DNA of 64,000 nucleotides, from NCBI GenBank assembly GCA_902702965.1, contig CACRXP010000002.1, positions 2,533,222-2,597,221 on the forward strand, given 5' to 3'. A program made the position numbers and the translations under genes. This DNA comes from Spirometra erinaceieuropaei. Taxonomy: Eukaryota; Platyhelminthes; Cestoda; Diphyllobothriidea; Diphyllobothriidae. Positions 45,740-56,810 of the stretch are shown here, piece by piece (within the stretch, counting starts at the first letter, position 1; every line of letters starts with the position of its first letter). The notes below the pieces were generated by a model, which searched no databases, was not told the origin of the DNA, and worked only from the letters and a program-made list of their open reading frames with translations.

Positions 45740-46440
45740 TTAGGAAGGAAGTGGAGTTGTTATACTGTCTATCATGCAGCATAACCCTATAACATTTCGG
45801 ACTTGCCAGCATGTCGACTTTTGATTGCACTTCTTTTTGACCTCCTGTAGAAGCCATACTCGGCAAAGAGTGACCACTTAAGTAGCATGCATTTTCGCAT
45901 TGATTTTCGATGATTTGTAAGTTCAAATATATTTTACAAAAAACATCCACAAAATATGCACCCTTTTGCTCATTTGGTAGGAAATCACATTGTCTTCCTA
46001 TTTTACGCACGAAGAAAGTGTGTATTTGAGTTTTAAAAAAGTTTCCCGATTCTCGAATAATTTTCAGCCTGATCTGCCATTGCATTGACGTTTAGAAATT
46101 TCAGCCTACAGGGTGCACGCTTTCCGCGTAAGAAAAATTATATATGCCTTTAAGAAGATATCACATAGAGTTCATGAAATTTTGCAATGGATCCAGACTG
46201 TGTTGTACATTTCATGAGGAGCATTAGTAAACGGACATGCGCGGTCTTGCATGCATGGACATCGCACGGTCTTAGAAATCTCATTATTAGAAACTTGTTT
46301 AAAACCTAAATATACCCTTTCTTCGGGCATAAAATATGAAGACAATCTGATTTCCTAACAAATGAGCAAAAGAGGGCATATTTTTGTGAGTGTTTTTTGT
46401 AAAATATATTTGAATTTATAAGACCAGTATTTCCCCAAAG
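45740..46440. mobile_element. Mariner-type foldback, both ends truncated
   Basis: Left-arm blocks ATCATGCAGCATAACCCTAT, CCAGCATGTCGACTTTTGAT and ACTTAAGTAGCATGCATTTT, then right-arm blocks CTAACAAATGAGCAAAAGAG and GTAAAATATATTTGAATTTA, show an inverted structure like 41125-42084. Neither terminal motif is retained. Confidence 0.65.
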
Positions 46441-46499
46441 TTTTCTTTCAAAATTAAGACCTAGGCCTGGGTGATGGCGTGTAGGCGGTTTCTTCAACT

Positions 46500-47085
46500 C
46501 TGCTCAAAAATTATACCAGTCATTTCAGATTTACGAAATGCCGCGCCATAGCAACAAAGAGTGATTTTCGTAAAACCACAATAGAAAGATGGCGTAGGAA
46601 AGGGTAAAACGTAAGTTGCTGTCCCGACTTTGTAGATGCATCCTTCCTCGTGAGAAATAGGAAAGAACCAAACATTAATCATTCTACCGTTGTTGGTCGC
46701 ATGAATCAAATCAGACGGAGAAAAAGACTTGACAAATGGGTGGAGAAAACACCAAATTTGTCGTTGAAGTATGCTTAGCACTTCTTTTGCACAACAAAGA
46801 CAAATTTCCTGATCAGATCGTGACGTGTGAAGAAAAAGGGACTCGGCACAATAACCGCCGACGACCAGCTTGCTGGAGAAAAAGTGCCACAAACAGATGC
46901 TGAACAAAAAATTTTCTGGTGACAACAACGCCCGTAACAACTTCGTGGATGCAAGGGGAATTGTAAAAGCGAGAGAAGTGCAGTTATAAGGCTTTGAAAG
47001 TGTATCAGAAGATAGACGATAAAGGTCCAATAGTGGCCAACAGAAGAAAACGTATTCTTCCTTTTGGGCTGGAGCTCGATTCGAG
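46500..47085 (+). pseudogene. Mariner (DD34D-class) transposase remnant
   Basis: The plus strand carries NHSTVVGRMNQIRRRKRLDK followed by WV (46675-46742), then, after a frame change, VCLALLLHNKDKFPDQIVTC followed by EEKG and NNRRRPACW (about 46768-46870). Near 46994 lies KVYQKIDDKGPIVANRRKR. These follow the order of mariner transposases (linker LDKWV, first catalytic block IVTCDEKW, then the LVNRK/GPIL region). The first catalytic Asp is Glu here and the following Trp is Gly. The pairing protein region is broken by frameshifts. The 178-codon minus-strand frame over the same DNA is a shadow. Confidence 0.65.
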
Positions 47086-47103
47086 AGAGCATGCAGGCGG
47101 TCG

Positions 47104-47268
47104 CGTAGTAGTATTAGTAGTAGTAATGATTGCAGTAATAGTAGTAGTAGTGATGGTAGTAGTAGCAGTAGTAATAGTAGTAGTAGTAGTAGTGGTAGTA
47201 GTAGTGGTAGTAGTAGTAGTGGTAGTAATAGTAGTAGTAGTAATGATTGCAGTAATAGTAGCAGTAGT
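47104..47268 (+). repeat. (GTA/TAG)n microsatellite, left part
   Basis: About 165 bp of GTA units with interspersed ATG, GCA and GTG variants. It continues at 49187-49270 on the far side of the Tc1 element, so it was one array before insertion. Confidence 0.9.
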
Positions 47269-47843
47269 ACAGTACCTGTGCTAACTCATGAAATGCCGAG
47301 GTCAAAATTATAGTGGAAAATGTAGCGTATTTTTGGTGTCGTTATTTGTGTTTATTTAGTTGAAATAAGGACGAAAAGACCGTTTTCTGAGGGAAAGTTC
47401 GATACGGATCTGTATATTAAATAGAAAACGGGCCGGATTAAGGCGAAATCGGAGGATTCCTGATATTCAAGCAGTTTCCTACGCTATTAAAGCTTTCGGA
47501 TGGAAATTCTTTGTGTAACCTTACTAATCTGTTTAAGAAGATTAATGAAAGGACGAAATTTTTTAATAAACTTTCGAACAAAAAGAAAAAATTAAATTTC
47601 AATATCATCAAAATCAGGGGAATGCAGATAAATTATATCTTATTGTGTTCAGGAAATAACGTGCGATTCTTTATCTAAAAATTCTATTTTACAAATTCGT
47701 AAAGTTTTATGTTTCAAAATACCGAAATAAAAAAGTTTATCAGTGTGATTGTTTTACCAGACTGAAAATGCGTGTCCTAAACAAATATATATTGAGTTTG
47801 CGCGACATGCCGTCACTTTGCTCTGCCACGCCATACGATAACT

Positions 47844-48876
47844 ATGTCTAAACAATACTTATCCGAAGTTGACTTCCAGCGCATTCGAAAATTAGCGGCG
47901 GAGGGAATCCCGCGTGAGTCGTTAGCTAGTATTTTCAATATTAGCAAGGTCACTCTGTGGCGCATTATTAATGATAAAACTGTTCCTAGAAATAAGATGG
48001 GGGGACCAAAACGGTCCACAAGTAAGCAAGACGACGATTTTATTCGTCGTACATTAAAAAAGTTTCATTACATGCCCATTGAGACCATTCAGCGGGAACA
48101 TCTGCCGATGTTTTCTATGAACATCATTAGAAAAAGGATGAAGGAATTTGAACTGCAGCGGCGGAAGGCCATGATTAAGCCATATTTAAGTAGAAAACTA
48201 ATTAGAGAACGGCTTTTATTTGCTAAGAATTATATTGATTACAGATCTTCATTTTGGAAGAGCACTTTCTTCGGCGATGAGGTTCTATTTTTAGACAAGC
48301 CTACGAAATCGCTCCAAACCGTCATACGTGGAAAAAACTTCCCAAGAGAACACACTACACCGACGGCAACATTCAAGAACTGTCGGCGGATGATGGTTTG
48401 GATGGCGATTAAATTCGGTGAGCGGCCTGTCTGGCGGTCAACATCCGACACCATCAACAGCAAGGTGTTCATTGCAATTGTCAAGGATGCTTTCGGCTAC
48501 AACGGCATAAGTCGGCGCCGAATGGATACTGTAATTTTGCAGGACAATGCACCTGTCCACCGCTCTAAAGAGGTACGAATTTGATGCCGCTTGCAAATAT
48601 AATCTAACATTTTAGACAACAACCACGCTCTCCGCAATTGGCCTCCAACCCATTTTCATCCCGGCCAGCAGTCCCGATTTAAATCCTATCGAAAATCTTT
48701 TTGGACTAGTCAAAAGAAATTGGCACAAAGCTAAGAAGACTCTTTCAATGCAGGGAAAATTGGATTTCATACTCAATAATTACATTTTACAATCCACCAT
48801 AGATAACCTTGTCATGTCTATGTCGGACAGACTTTCTGCTGTTATTAACTCGAATGGACAATCTACAAAGTACTAA
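47844..48876 (+). CDS. Tc1-like DD34E transposase, two exons
   Basis: Exon 1 47844-48572 (243 codons), exon 2 48616-48876 (86 codons plus stop), 329 residues in all, normal for Tc1 transposases. The N-terminus (to about residue 110) has helix-turn-helix DNA-binding signatures (RKLAAEGIPRESLASIFNIS, then VTLWRII). The catalytic blocks are FFGDEVLFLDKP (first Asp), VILQDNAPVHRSK (second Asp) and SSPDLNPIENLFGLVKR (Glu). The second Asp and the Glu are separated by 34 residues. Without splicing, the frame stops at 48582-48584, before the catalytic Glu. The ATG at 47844 is the first in frame and precedes the conserved start MSKQYLSEVDF. Confidence 0.9.
48573..48615 (+). other. 43-nt spliceosomal-type intron inside the transposase
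   Basis: Donor AAAGAG|GTACGAAT, a branch-like TCTAAC, acceptor ACATTTTAG|ACAAC. Removing the 43 nt joins SKE to TTTTLSAIGLQPIFIP in frame and restores the DD34E spacing. The alternative is a small frame-breaking insertion, but the GT…AG borders and exact phase favour an intron. Confidence 0.75.
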
Positions 48877-49186
48877 TTTTTTGTATCTGTTTCTGTCCTT
48901 AATTATTTTTGACCTTTTATGCGCCCTCCTCCTTTATACGTCCTCCTACGTAGCCTTTATTAACTTGGTTGTAATACAGGCGTTTCTCGAAAATGTGACT
49001 TTTGTCGAAAATTATTTATTTTTATCTCAGTAAATAATATTTTCTTAACCAAACTTTGCTTTAGTTCTTTGACACATCGTTTATTTTCCGCTATCAGACT
49101 TTGGGAGCCGTAGTGTTTACCGATTTTGCGTTAAAGTCGTTAACCTGTGTTAATTCGTGACATTTCATGAGTTGGCACAGGTACTG

Positions 49187-49270
49187 TAGTGATGGTAGTA
49201 GTAGCAGTGATAATAGTAGTAGTGGTAGTAATAGTAGTAGTAATGATTGTAGTATTAGTAGTAGTAGCCA
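49187..49270 (+). repeat. (GTA/TAG)n microsatellite, right part
   Basis: GTGATGGTAGTAGTAGCAGT and further GTA/AAT units. Continuation of 47104-47268 interrupted by the Tc1 element. Confidence 0.9.
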
Positions 49271-49296
49271 CGCTACTGACGAGGGCACGGACGACT

Positions 49297-49580
49297 GAAA
49301 TGACCATTTGTGACTTGGTTGCAGTCAGCAGTCGATCAGCAACCAACTTTAGACCAGCCACTCGTGTAAATCAGACTCGAGGTAAAAATCTCCGAATATG
49401 CAGTGCGTAGTTTTCAATCGCGTTCCGATGTCTGCATAGATTGAAAAATGTTTCCCAGAAAAAGTGAACCAAAATTTACTTTTTTATACCTATTTCGCAA
49501 GTAATTGCGCCTTCCGAAAGGGTAGTGCGTAAAAAAGGGAGGATTACTCGGCCGTAAAAGGGTTTATAACTGTGGGAACG
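49297..49580. repeat. Diverged repeat, partner of 51065-51300
   Basis: CCAGCCACTCGTGTAAATCA, then GACTCG…AAATC and a TGCGTAAAAAAGGGAGGAT block, align loosely with the corresponding order at 51065-51300. The start (ATGACCATTTGTGACTTGGT) resembles the SINE body. Origin unknown. Confidence 0.45.
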
Positions 49581-49773
49581 CTGATCTGATCGCGTACATA
49601 GCAAGGCCGGCGATCACGGCAGTATTTTATGGGTCCTATCGGTTATCTTTTTAATGGCATGAAGGAATGTATGACTTTACGTACATGAAAGATATACGAC
49701 TTATAGCTAGGAAACCCCAAACGTGAAAAGCGGGCGAAGGACTCGGCCGTAAAAGGGTTTAGCTGTGGGAACG
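49546..49773 (+). mobile_element. Insertion flanked by 33-35 bp direct repeats
   Basis: ACTCGGCCGTAAAAGGGTTT followed by (ATA)ACTGTGGGAACG occurs at 49546-49580 and again at 49741-49773. The 160 bp between them include a block (GGTTATCTTTTTAATGGCAT; GCTAGGAAACCCCAAACG) that recurs at about 52058-52170. This suggests an inserted unit with a long target duplication, or a tandem duplication. Confidence 0.5.
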
Positions 49774-50506
49774 TCGAGGTGCTCGTGTGATTACTCATGT
49801 GATTCAATAAAAGGCAAGATGGCTAACGCTAGTTATAATGTGATCCAGAGCTGCTGTGAAATTCTATAAGCATCAAGAGGCCTCTTATGGTGACACGATT
49901 GGATAGATTAACTTAAACTAGGGAAATGCATATCGCGTGACTTAAAGTATTCAGGAACAAGAGCCAATGCAGGCTGTTTCGAAATAAATAATTAGGTGGA
50001 CACAACATAATTTCCGGGTTTCAACGCCTGTGAATTGGGGAGGGGGGGGGGGCTTTCTGGATGAAATAATATGCATTACCAAGTTGAGTCAACGTTGCAT
50101 AACATTTCTAAAGAGCCGATTCTGCTCTATACACTTATCCAAATAATTTTGCGCCTAGTGCTTATTCTTCTTCACAGCAGACTGTCCAAAAAGGATGAGA
50201 ATTATAAAAAGTAAAGCGATCTTTGCATAATAGTAGCGGCGAAGACGCAAAAGTACAAAGAGACACTCGATACAGCTACAGGGAGACTAAAATAACCATT
50301 TCTGACTTGCTGACCGTCAGCAGTCAATTATAACCCAATTATAGACCCGCTGGGAAAAGGTGAAAGGGCGAAATCTTCCATTTCCTGAGCTGCAGTCGGA
50401 AAACGTTCGTAAATATGACTACGTGAAACAACCTGAAATTACATGGGCGCGCACACAGACATTGGTGCCTTCATTCACAGGTGGGTGATCTAGTGTGCCC
50501 CTAAAA

Positions 50507-50880
50507 CGGTCCACCACGGGGACTAGATCAGATTCTGACAGGCGTTGTTGGCAATGTGCACCCATAACAAATGCTGACATTGGGGGGTGTAGTGGCAGGC
50601 CAGATGCGGACTCACGCCGCGCAAATCGTCATCCTCGCCGCACCCCCCATTTCTGTCTAAAATCCTGGCCAAGTGTTTGTCGTGGGGCAAAGCGGTGAGG
50701 TGGCGGTACGCCTAGATGCGGGTTTTCGCTGCACCAGTCAACTATGGCCTCTCCCGCCTCCGGTCGTCTTGTCTTGGTCAAGTGGGTGAGGATGAGAGAG
50801 TGCGAAAGATGCTGCGCAAGCCTACTCTCACCATAAACTAATTCACGCGTAAGTCACTGTGCCTGCTCTCATCCTGCTGT
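50507..50880 (+). repeat. GC-rich dispersed repeat, partner of 45371-45722
   Basis: See the partner for aligned blocks. This copy lacks the hammerhead-like 3' unit and ends near CATAAACTAATTCACGCGTA, a motif that also occurs near 56405. No coding function is supported. Confidence 0.55.
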
Positions 50881-51659
50881 GAAGGACACGAAGGACGCCG
50901 TCGAAATTAAATCAGGCGCCATATCTATCTTCTCAAGCACTGTGACCCAATGAAGTGCGGGTTTTATGTTCAAATATTATTGCAGACGAAAGCACCCCAG
51001 TCAGGAGTCTGAAAGGGAATCTAAACTGAGCGCATACACGGCTGCATGCCGGGGATGGGTCGAGGATCTTCCCAGCCACTCCTGTAACTCGGACTCGGGG
51101 GAAATCACAAAATGTGCAGCACATAGTTTTCACCCAAGTTCTGCTGTTTGCATAAATCCGATAATATTGTGTGGAAGGGATAAGCGAATAAGTCCTCTTG
51201 CACTCTGATTCTAAAGATGTGCGAAAAAAAGGATTCCGCGGTTTTAAAAAGTTAGCCACCGTTAGAACTGTTCAGATGACCGCATAACTGCTCGTACAGC
51301 CGAAGATCTTCAGGCTAACTAACGATGCTTACAAGGTCGCCAATACGATCCACAGTAGTTGCATGATTTCATGTGCATTAAGAGGCCCTTTACGGAGGCA
51401 TGAACGGACATTTACAGCTGGGTGGGAAAAAATACAAACCGTGTGGCTTAGGTTCTTCAGAAGCAAACAACAAAGTAGGTCGCTTTGAATTAAAGCAGAA
51501 TAATCAGAATGCCCAAAGAGGATTTTCGGTTTTTGTTATCTATGAATTTGAAGGCTTCCGAATGTAAAAAGGTTCATCTGGCCGAGTAAACGTTACACAG
51601 AATTCTGAAGAGTGGAATATGCTGTTCAGCGGATGAAATGTCAAGATAAATTCTGAAAT

Positions 51660-52010
51660 ATAATCGCGGCTAGAAAGAATTACTTAGCTTGGGTCGCAAT
51701 ATTAATTAATATATCGCGTAATCTCAAGAGATTTCAGCATCAAATGGATGTCGACTTTTGAATGCGTTTCTTTCTGGTCGCCTGAAGAATTACAGCCGAT
51801 GCAAAGTGGTTACTCAAATAACATGACTTTCCATCGACTCTCTATGTCCTTATGAATCCAAATATATCTTATAGAAAACACGAGTGAAAATATCCTTTCT
51901 ATGACTCACCTGATTGAAAATCACATCCTTAAATTCTGTGCAACAAAAAGGCGTGGCCCTCGGTTTGACAAGTCCATAATTATGATATTATTATAACCGC
52001 GAACTGTCCA
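51660..52010 (-). mobile_element. Mariner-type foldback, left-arm fragment
   Basis: AATGGATGTCGACTTTTGAA, GCAAAGTGGTTACTCAAATA and CTTATGAATCCAAATATATC match the left arm of 41125-42084 and 45740 onward. The other arm and the terminus are absent. Confidence 0.55.
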
Positions 52011-52826
52011 TTCAAGCAACGTCGTCTCTGTCTCTGTCAAATAGACGACAAGGTCCACAATCACGGCAAAATTTTATGGGCTCTATGGGTTATCTTTTTA
52101 ATGGCACGAAGGGATGTATGATTTTAATCAAACGAAAGATATACGGCTTGTAGCTAGGAAACCCCAAACGCATGTGCAACGACAGATCCGTACCAAAATC
52201 ATTCAGGAAGTGAGAAAAACCTTTTAAGACCAAAACGATCCCGCCTTCCGTTATAAAGATTGGGGGAGACAGAATGTGACTGGAAGAGCTTGCGATTACG
52301 CCGCTCGAAAATCTATATAACAGTCTCACCTGAGTTAACGTTTCTAATGAAAGGACATTTCAGAATTTCGGTCGACGGTTTACCGTATACGTCACAGACT
52401 GCATATACTTTGTGAGTGATTCTGTGTTTATTGATTATCGATCTTGAACGATTCAAGTTGGAACGATTTTTGAAAAAAAAACGATAAAAACGAGCGGCCG
52501 CGGAAACTGCGCGAAATTTCAACTCAGAATTCAACGAATGAACAGGCAACGATAGTAAAGTACAATTCTGGTTCAAATGGTCGCGCAATAGAAATCAGTG
52601 TTTTAAAGAGCCCAAGAAAGGTCGGCAAAATCATTATACAGTTGGTGACGAGAAACTGGACCGCGTAAGACTGTCGGACAGCCCGCGAAGACGTAAATGA
52701 TGAGGGCGAAACCATCAGCCACCAAAAATCTCAAATCTGAGTAAATAAACTGTAAAATGGTCGTCATTCCGGTTAATGAAGCTTTTAATGCCTACGGTTG
52801 AAAACCATAAGTTATTTTGCGCTATC

Positions 52827-53064
52827 CCAGAACTACACGATCACGAGAAATGGCTACCAAAAATACTCTTAAAATGAAATACAGAAACAGAAAGCAACGA
52901 ATTATATCGGAAAGACAGTCAATACAATTTAGAAATGAAGAAGGCGGGTGCTTACATTTGCCGGCTCAGACACAGTGGGGGGTTTGGGCCTCGGGAGGGC
53001 TTTTGCAGAGACACCAGTTCCAGTCTAAAAATGGAAATTGGACATTCCGTGAATGCAGTGGAAG
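52827..53064 (+). CDS. Candidate coding exon, unknown protein
   Basis: An acceptor-like GCGCTATCCCAG ends at 52826. An open frame follows (MATKNTLKMKYRNRKQRI from 52850, basic), and a good donor GTGGAAG|GTAAGC lies at 53064/53065, for about 79 codons. No homology was recognised. A chance ORF between cryptic sites is possible. Confidence 0.25.
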
Positions 53065-53942
53065 GTAAGCAGTAAAAGTGGCATCAAGACAGGCAAAGTA
53101 AAGGAGTCAGAACTGATAAGAAACTAGCTACTATTGCCACATCCCAACAGCGTTCACTTGCCTAATCTAATTGCGGGAGTAAACAACTGTGATTCTTGAT
53201 TGCTAGTCGGGCCAGTTCATCTTGGATTTATGCGGTCGGTGAGTCTAAGTGGTGTAGTCTATCATACACAATCTGTCCCCACAATCACACAGATCCGACT
53301 AAAAGCATGCACAGATGGAATATAAATTGACTGTGTGACAGAGTGGGGAATTGATCATAGCCTCACGACGGTAATTGAGAGCTCTTAACAAGAAATTTAA
53401 GGCAGATCGACGCCTCTCGTAGTCCATCCTGCAAACAGAGTAGACAGAGTAGAAAGCAACTCTGATTAGTCGCGACCGCAGACGACCGGACGCAGGCCCT
53501 CGGGTCAGATGGTCGGGTATTTGACCCAATCAGTCAGTGCTCAAGTAACTAGGTTCGAGCCTCCGGAAGCCCAGCCAGGGACTGGATGACGTCAAAAGTG
53601 CAGAAATGTACTTTAGTATCCTGTGCCTTTGTCCATAGCAATTTTCTATGGTCATTAACAAACCTGTACCACCTGACCGATGTAATTCGGTGTGCGTTTG
53701 CGACGCCAAAATCGAGCAGGGAACGAAACCTCTTCTAGTAATTTAGCCCTGTTATTGAAGCAGTGTGCGCTCCTGCCTGCCCATTTCCTACCCTATGAAC
53801 ATGGAAACTCGTGTTAATCTCCAGTCTCCAATCTAGTCGGGATATTCAGTCAAGATCTTTGCCCGATAGTATGAGGGTGACTGGCCGAGGGTAGAGCATG
53901 CGAGTAAAGTCCTAATTACAGGTGCATGTGCAAGTTATGACG

Positions 53943-54215
53943 GATGGGCGCTCACCGATCAGGTTACGGAACATGCTCGTTCAGTTGTGCTTTGGGGTTC
54001 ATCCTAGAACCCTCGCAAGCAGTCGCACAGTGACTAGTGATGGAAGTAAGTGGGATGCTACAGAATGGCCATTTTTGGCTTACTAACTGTCACCAGCCAG
54101 CCCTACCCAATCTCAAGTGTGGATCACCTGAGATTCGAGCTCGGGATCATAAGTCATGGACTGTCTTCCATTGAACCACGGGCCCGTTGTCCTGTCGATT
54201 GTGATAGGAAGGAAG
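53943..54215 (-). mobile_element. tRNA-derived SINE, full length
   Basis: Minus-strand head with CGTGGTTCAATGGAAGACAG (A-box region) and GAGCTCGAATCTCAGG (B-box region). The body GGTGACAGTTAGTAAGCC follows, and the 3' end ACCTGATCGGTGAGCGCCCA finishes near 53943. All three sections (head, body, 3' part) are present, so it is a good reference copy. Confidence 0.75.
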
Positions 54216-54639
54216 AAGAAGACTGTTCGAGCACCGGAACTATTTGTACGCTTTTCTGAGCGTTTGTACAATAGTCCATCATCAGAAAGGCAGTAGTTAA
54301 TAGCCTCCAGTACTGTCGCCTGCACTGTTACCGCTAATATTATCTCTGTAAATTTCTCATTTGGTCTGGAAGGGCCATTTTTGCCAATTAGTGCTACACA
54401 CTTGCTTGGTCTCCCTATTGTGCGCGAGTGATGCTAAGGAGTCATCAAACTGGCTGTAGATAATTTAAGTCAACCAACACCAGGATGGTGCACTGTTAAC
54501 CAAACTAGACAGAAAGGTTAGGGTTCGCAACACATCCGCACAAAACATTCGCCTGCTTCAGACTTGCATATCTCATAGTATCCCCGCATTCTGAACTTAT
54601 CTCTGCAAAGTTTTCCCGCCCCATGTGCCGTGGCTTTCG

Positions 54640-55340
54640 ACTTATCTCTTGTCAGAAGACGAGGTGGCGAGCATACGTAGCTTTCGATAAATTCTCGTCG
54701 GGCCAGTACAATTACATGGGAACGGGGTAGAAGTAAAACACGCCACCGCAGACCACCTCAGTGTGCATCTATTCCTTCACTTGCTCCTGTGGAGCAGGTT
54801 ATATTGGTCGCAAGAGTCGGCGATTATCCCAGAGAATACGGGAACACGTCGCGGTATGGCTGGGAAAAGGCGAAACAATGAGCATAGACAGCGCCATTCT
54901 CGCGCATGTTGTCGATTCCGGACATCGTGTGGACCCCAACAAAGCTTTTCGTGTGATTTATAAGGTCCCATCGAGCTACCCATAAGTTACTAGGCCAGCT
55001 CCTGTTAGCGACAGCAGAAGCGGCCGCCATTAGGTTAAAAAAGCCAATATTATGCGCACAGAAGAACCACGTTCAGGCTCCGCGCCTGCAGTGGTCAAAG
55101 GTCGACTAACGCTGCAACTCTCCGCGCCTTCTGCTCTCACCCCGCCCCTGATACTGATTGCTATTACCCCCTCCCCCACATTCTCACACCCGCCTGTGTC
55201 TTACGGAGAACTTTTATCGATTTCTCTTATCGCTGACATGTTTTACTTCTACCCCGTTCCCATCTAACTGTACTGGTCCGACGAGAAATAATCGAAAGCC
55301 ACGTATGCTCCCCACCTCGTCTTCTGATTTGTAAAAGTGT
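54640..55340 (+). mobile_element. PLE with inverted terminal repeats, severely 5'-truncated
   Basis: From the left: an inverted copy of the PLE 3' terminus (54640-54738), joined directly to the endonuclease reading (PPQTTSVCIYSFTCSCGAGY from 54744, to HVVDSGHRVDPNKAFRVIYK and a stop at 54984), then the 3' UTR to about 55340. The left 100 bp and the right end are inverse complements (AAGACGAGGTGGCGAGCATA vs TATGCTCCCCACCTCGTCTT). PLE copies often carry an inverted terminal segment upstream, so this is a natural structure for them. The endonuclease frame itself has no stop. The RT is missing. Confidence 0.85.
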
Positions 55341-55534
55341 ATCTAGGATGAAAACGTGGACGCATAGGCTGCTGTCTAGTCAACGGAGTAAGGGAAATAT
55401 ACTCTGCGGATATGTTGAAGAGCGAAGGCGCTTTTAGAAGAAACCCGCGGACGGATGGCTTTTCTAGAAAGTTGATCACAAAATATGTGAAAGAACGTCC
55501 ACAAAAGTGGGACATTCTCGTGGCTGAAAAAGGA

Positions 55535-55668
55535 AATATTCTCGTCCGGCCAGTACAGTTATATGGGAACGGGGTAGAAGTAAAACATGTCAGCGATATG
55601 ACAAATCGATAAAAGGCGGGGTGTGGGAATGTGGGGGAGGGGGGGGGGAGTAATAGCTATGGGAATTT
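55535..55668 (-). mobile_element. Second inverted PLE 3'-UTR fragment
   Basis: Its reverse complement carries GACATGTTTTACTTCTACCC, CGTTCCCATATAACTGTACT and the C-run block of 55150-55290. With the element at 54640-55340 it gives three alternating copies of this end within 1 kb, able to form long hairpins. Confidence 0.8.
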
Positions 55669-55940
55669 TCGCAACTCTTATCTCTTGTCGTAGATCGGCA
55701 TAGCAACATTCTGCATTGTCATTTTTTGGCGCGCTATCTCACGTGTGAAGAGACAGAAATACAGAAACTAAGACTCAAACTGTCCTCAATAATAGTCCTT
55801 TCTTTTTGTGCAAAACTTTTTGACTTTCATCCATTTTGTGTCCATAGTGAATGGCGTCCATTTTTTTTGCTGAAAATTTTGAATTTACAATTTCAAAATA
55901 ACGCGAATTCCCATGTTTTTTATATTTTGGGAGATTAGTC

Positions 55941-56188
55941 GGGGAAGTTTAGGAGCAATTAGGGCGCCCAGCAAGTTTTAAGATGCTTCACGAGTTTCGG
56001 CCATTTTTTACGCTTTTTAGGACGCTCTTAAACACACATTTGGGGGACTAGGTGGCCTGTTACACGCGCAGATAGGCTGTTTAGTTTTGTTAGTCACTGC
56101 GCGCGAGCCCAGTCGTCCTGACGCTATCCTCCCATCGGAGCCGGATGGGTGTGAGGAAGGAGAGAATTCGGTAGATACCGTACAAGTT
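55941..56188. repeat. Tandem repeat unit 1 (248 bp)
   Basis: Starts GGGGAAGTTTAGGAGCAATT, includes AGGGCGCCCAGCAAGTTTTA, AGGACGCTCTTA and GGATGGGTGTGAGGAAGGAG, and ends AGATACCGTACAAGTT, immediately followed by unit 2. Confidence 0.9.
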
Positions 56189-56393
56189 GGGGAAGACTAG
56201 GAGTAATTAGGGCGCCCAGCAGGTTTTAAGATGCTGCACGAGTTTCGGCTATTTTTGTGGTTCCTAGGACGCTCTTACACACACGTTTGGGGGACTAGAT
56301 CGCGTGCTCCACGCCCGGTCGCCCTGACATTGTCCTTCCGTCGGAGCTGGATGGGTGTGAGGAAGGAGAGAATTCAGTAGATACCGCACAAGT
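56189..56393. repeat. Tandem repeat unit 2 (205 bp, internal deletion)
   Basis: Repeats unit 1 in direct orientation (GGGGAAGACTAGGAGTAATT …) with about 45 bp missing around the CTAGATCGCGTG segment. Confidence 0.9.
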
Positions 56394-56810
56394 CTACCTC
56401 ACTGCAAACTAACTCGCGCGCAAGTCACCGCTCTGTGTCAATCAGACCATGCGGTGCATAATGGGCGCCACTGTTTGCAACAGTCGGACCGTCGCTATTC
56501 AATTTGCCCGACAGTTTAACATCTACTATGTTGAAGCTTATCGTTTGAAAACGCCCACCTTCTGAATCTACATATGGCTCGCCGCCCTCTTGGGGACGCG
56601 AAGAGTGGGGCAAGGGGAGGGGGTAGGGAGGAAGAGGAGGGAGGGGGCAGCATCAAAATTGGCATAAACAAACGCCGCCCACTTACGGCCAGCAGAGCAA
56701 TTAGATTTTCACCCAGGCTGAGTTGGAACGAGAGTCCAAATATGGCGTTCATCCCACGAAGCTAAAAAAAGGTCCGGCGATCAATGGAAAACCGACAGCA
56801 GCAGACTTAC

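Larger units (their letters stand above)
47270..49186 (+). mobile_element. Complete Tc1-like transposon with TIRs and TA duplication
   Basis: 1917 bp. The left TIR is CAGTACCTGTGCTAACTCAT, continuing with GAAATG. The right TIR, read inverted from 49186, is CAGTACCTGTGCCAACTCAT, continuing with GAAATG. TA lies on both sides (47268-47269 and 49187-49188). It encodes one transposase with an intact DD34E triad after removal of a small intron. It sits inside a (TAG)n microsatellite that continues on both sides. Similar ends mark fragments at 30793, 37322 and 58764. Confidence 0.93.

Noticed and set aside
46494..47030. 178-codon minus-strand ORF
   Set aside because: The opposite strand carries recognisable mariner transposase blocks, so this frame is a shadow of that pseudogene.
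53500..53600. Possible tRNA-like sequence ending in AGGTTCGAGCCTCC
   Set aside because: The B box is good, but no A box at proper spacing and no cloverleaf could be fitted.
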